DNA of 64,000 nucleotides from Phalacrocorax aristotelis. Lineage: Eukaryota > Chordata > Aves > Suliformes > Phalacrocoracidae. The position numbers and the translations under genes are program-made. Position 1 is the stretch's first letter. The number at the start of each line of letters is the position of its first letter. Location: contig NC_134311.1 in the NCBI RefSeq assembly GCF_949628215.1, forward strand, positions 56,466,205 through 56,530,204, written 5' to 3'. The notes below the pieces were generated by a model. The model did no database searches and had not been told where the DNA came from. It saw nothing but the letters and a program-made list of their open reading frames with translations. Of this stretch, positions 62,601 through 64,000 are shown piece by piece.

Positions 62601-64000
62601 AGTCCTCTAAAACAAATCCTGTTTCAGTGACCTATGTAAAAGACAGAAGTCAGCCCTTCAGGGATTTTCACAATGTAATACAGGCTGAAGAATCAAATTT
62701 ACAAAAAAACTTGAAAGCAATAAAGGGGCTTATGTAGGGTAGATCTAATTGGCAAAAGTTATCTTTGTGCAGAGTATACGACAGCATGGGAAGTGCTCTG
62801 GATGGGTTAAGCTTCCATTTGAAAGTCCCAGGCTAATAGGTTAGCATGCCCAAAAAGAATAAGATCCTATGTGAAGTGAAGCTTTACACTGTATATATTG
62901 GGATATTTTCTCAGCCATTCACCTCGTTCTCTTTAACAGAGGCCTCTGGCTGTAACAGGAGGAGCTGCCTTCCCTGCTCTCCTTTTTTGTAATGCCAACG
63001 TCATTCACATAACAGCCTATAAGAATATGCTTGGTTTTTAATTCTCCTTACTTACATCGTAAGCATACAAATGTGCCCGGGTTTTGTGTCTATATCAATG
63101 AATCTCCATTTTGCAGGATTAAAGATTATACTGGGCCACAAAAAACCCTTTGAGAGAACTCTTCTTGTTATGAAGAGTCCTTGTAAGTTGAATTTCAATG
63201 CTTCCAATGTCCACATTCTGCAAAACACCATTCACAAAGCTGAAAACAACCCATTCTTCTTTGACTGCAGCCATCAGCTAGTGCTGACACATGTTTGAAA
63301 CTAATTTGAAAAGAATATTCAAAATGTACCTAATTCAGTCAAGAGTTACTGCACTGCTTGCACACTTTCATTGGAACGTATAGAGAATGTATCCTCTCTA
63401 ATCCCACCCACAGTTAAAAGAAAGTAACATACAAAAATATGTACAGTGGTTTGAATTAAATTTCTTCCCTCCTGTAGTAAGTTGTATTCAGCTATTAGAC
63501 ATGTTATTTTTAACAGGAAGTGAAAATAGTCTTTTAATGGCCTTTGTAGCTCAACATTAATTCACTTTGTTGATAGCTATGCTTCTAAAAAAAATTGAGC
63601 TCCTTAGGTGTGAGTTGAATTGATTTTCCTCTTCTGTTTCACTGCCATTATAATCTATACTTTTAAACCTCATCTAAACAGTTTCTTTCTATAAAGTTAT
63701 AAAATTTGGGAAAAAGAAGAAGAATAATACTTTATTTACTTCTCCTCTGTCTCTTACTCACCTTGCCCCGCCCCCCTGAAAGTGCAATCTGCAGGCTCTT
63801 CATGTATGAATGATGTTGGTACTATCCTAAAAGCAAGGGAAAACTCTTTCATCTTTTAAGACTGTCTTTTGGCAAGTCAAAGATAATTCCTTACACAAAA
63901 ACTGATGCCTGAAGTCTGAGTTCTCTTTTAAGTAGGAAGGATGCAAGGTTAGTTTAATTTTTCCTTATGCTGTTTTGTGAGTTGTTGAAAATTGCATTTA
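56661..64000 (-). other. LHFPL2 5' intron or upstream sequence to window end, no gene seen
   Basis: AT-rich non-coding sequence. The longest open frames (about 60-99 codons, such as 61,641-61,940 on + and 59,611-59,898 on -) have no domain, no splice context and overlapping rivals on the other strand. No CpG-island promoter of LHFPL2 or of the next gene was reached. Confidence 0.55.

Noticed and set aside
1..64000. CRISPR arrays, prokaryotic operons, integrases or phage-like gene blocks
   Set aside because: I saw no regular direct repeats with spacers, and no dense arrays of prokaryote-style genes. The spliced vertebrate genes and CR1 elements show this is animal nuclear DNA.
1..64000. Endogenous retrovirus or LTR element
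   Set aside because: I saw no paired LTRs and no gag, pol or env motifs. The only reverse transcriptase signals are CR1-type LINE.

Overview
This window is vertebrate nuclear DNA, most likely from a bird. It holds spliced genes with GT-AG introns, long AT-rich non-coding stretches, and CR1-type LINE retrotransposons with the typical octamer-like 3' end (ATTCTATG-related units), the dominant mobile element of avian genomes. No bacterial, plasmid or phage organisation is visible. The two genes, SCAMP1 (+ strand) and LHFPL2 (- strand), are tail-to-tail neighbours in amniotes (human 5q14.1). The matching segment lies on the Z chromosome in chicken, so Z linkage is a reasonable inference that the window itself cannot prove.

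Layout. 1-4,615 is SCAMP1 intron. Four SCAMP1 exons (4,616-4,775; 6,459-6,560; 8,350-8,467; 10,170-10,334) encode the last ~181 residues: the four-helix membrane core with the cytoplasmic E-peptide loop, and the C-terminal tail. A long AT-rich 3' UTR probably runs from 10,335 to about 15,765. It is interrupted by a 5'-truncated, frameshifted CR1 on the opposite strand (about 12,025-14,583). After a gap of roughly 3-4 kb comes the probable LHFPL2 3' UTR (about 19.5-23.2 kb), read on the - strand. The last LHFPL2 coding exon is 23,196-23,452. A 14.7 kb intron follows, then the first coding exon 38,116-38,545. These two exons give a complete 228-residue protein. From 38,546 to 64,000 I see no convincing coding exon. 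This is probably LHFPL2 5' intron or upstream sequence. It carries a short CR1 3' fragment (about 42,668-43,063), an older CR1/L3-like relic (about 56,500-56,660), a pair of ~195 bp inverted repeats around a 1.8 kb spacer (51,748-53,964), three short perfect hairpins within 1.1 kb (48,140-49,224), and a canonical G-quadruplex motif (56,045-56,066).

How the genes relate. SCAMP1 is a post-Golgi and endosomal recycling membrane protein. LHFPL2 is a four-pass membrane protein of the LHFPL tetraspan family. No operon-like or joint function is implied; they are adjacent convergent genes. I found no new multi-gene system. The points most worth a second look are the inverted-repeat pair and its spacer, the hairpin cluster, and the effect of the antisense CR1 on SCAMP1 3' end choice.
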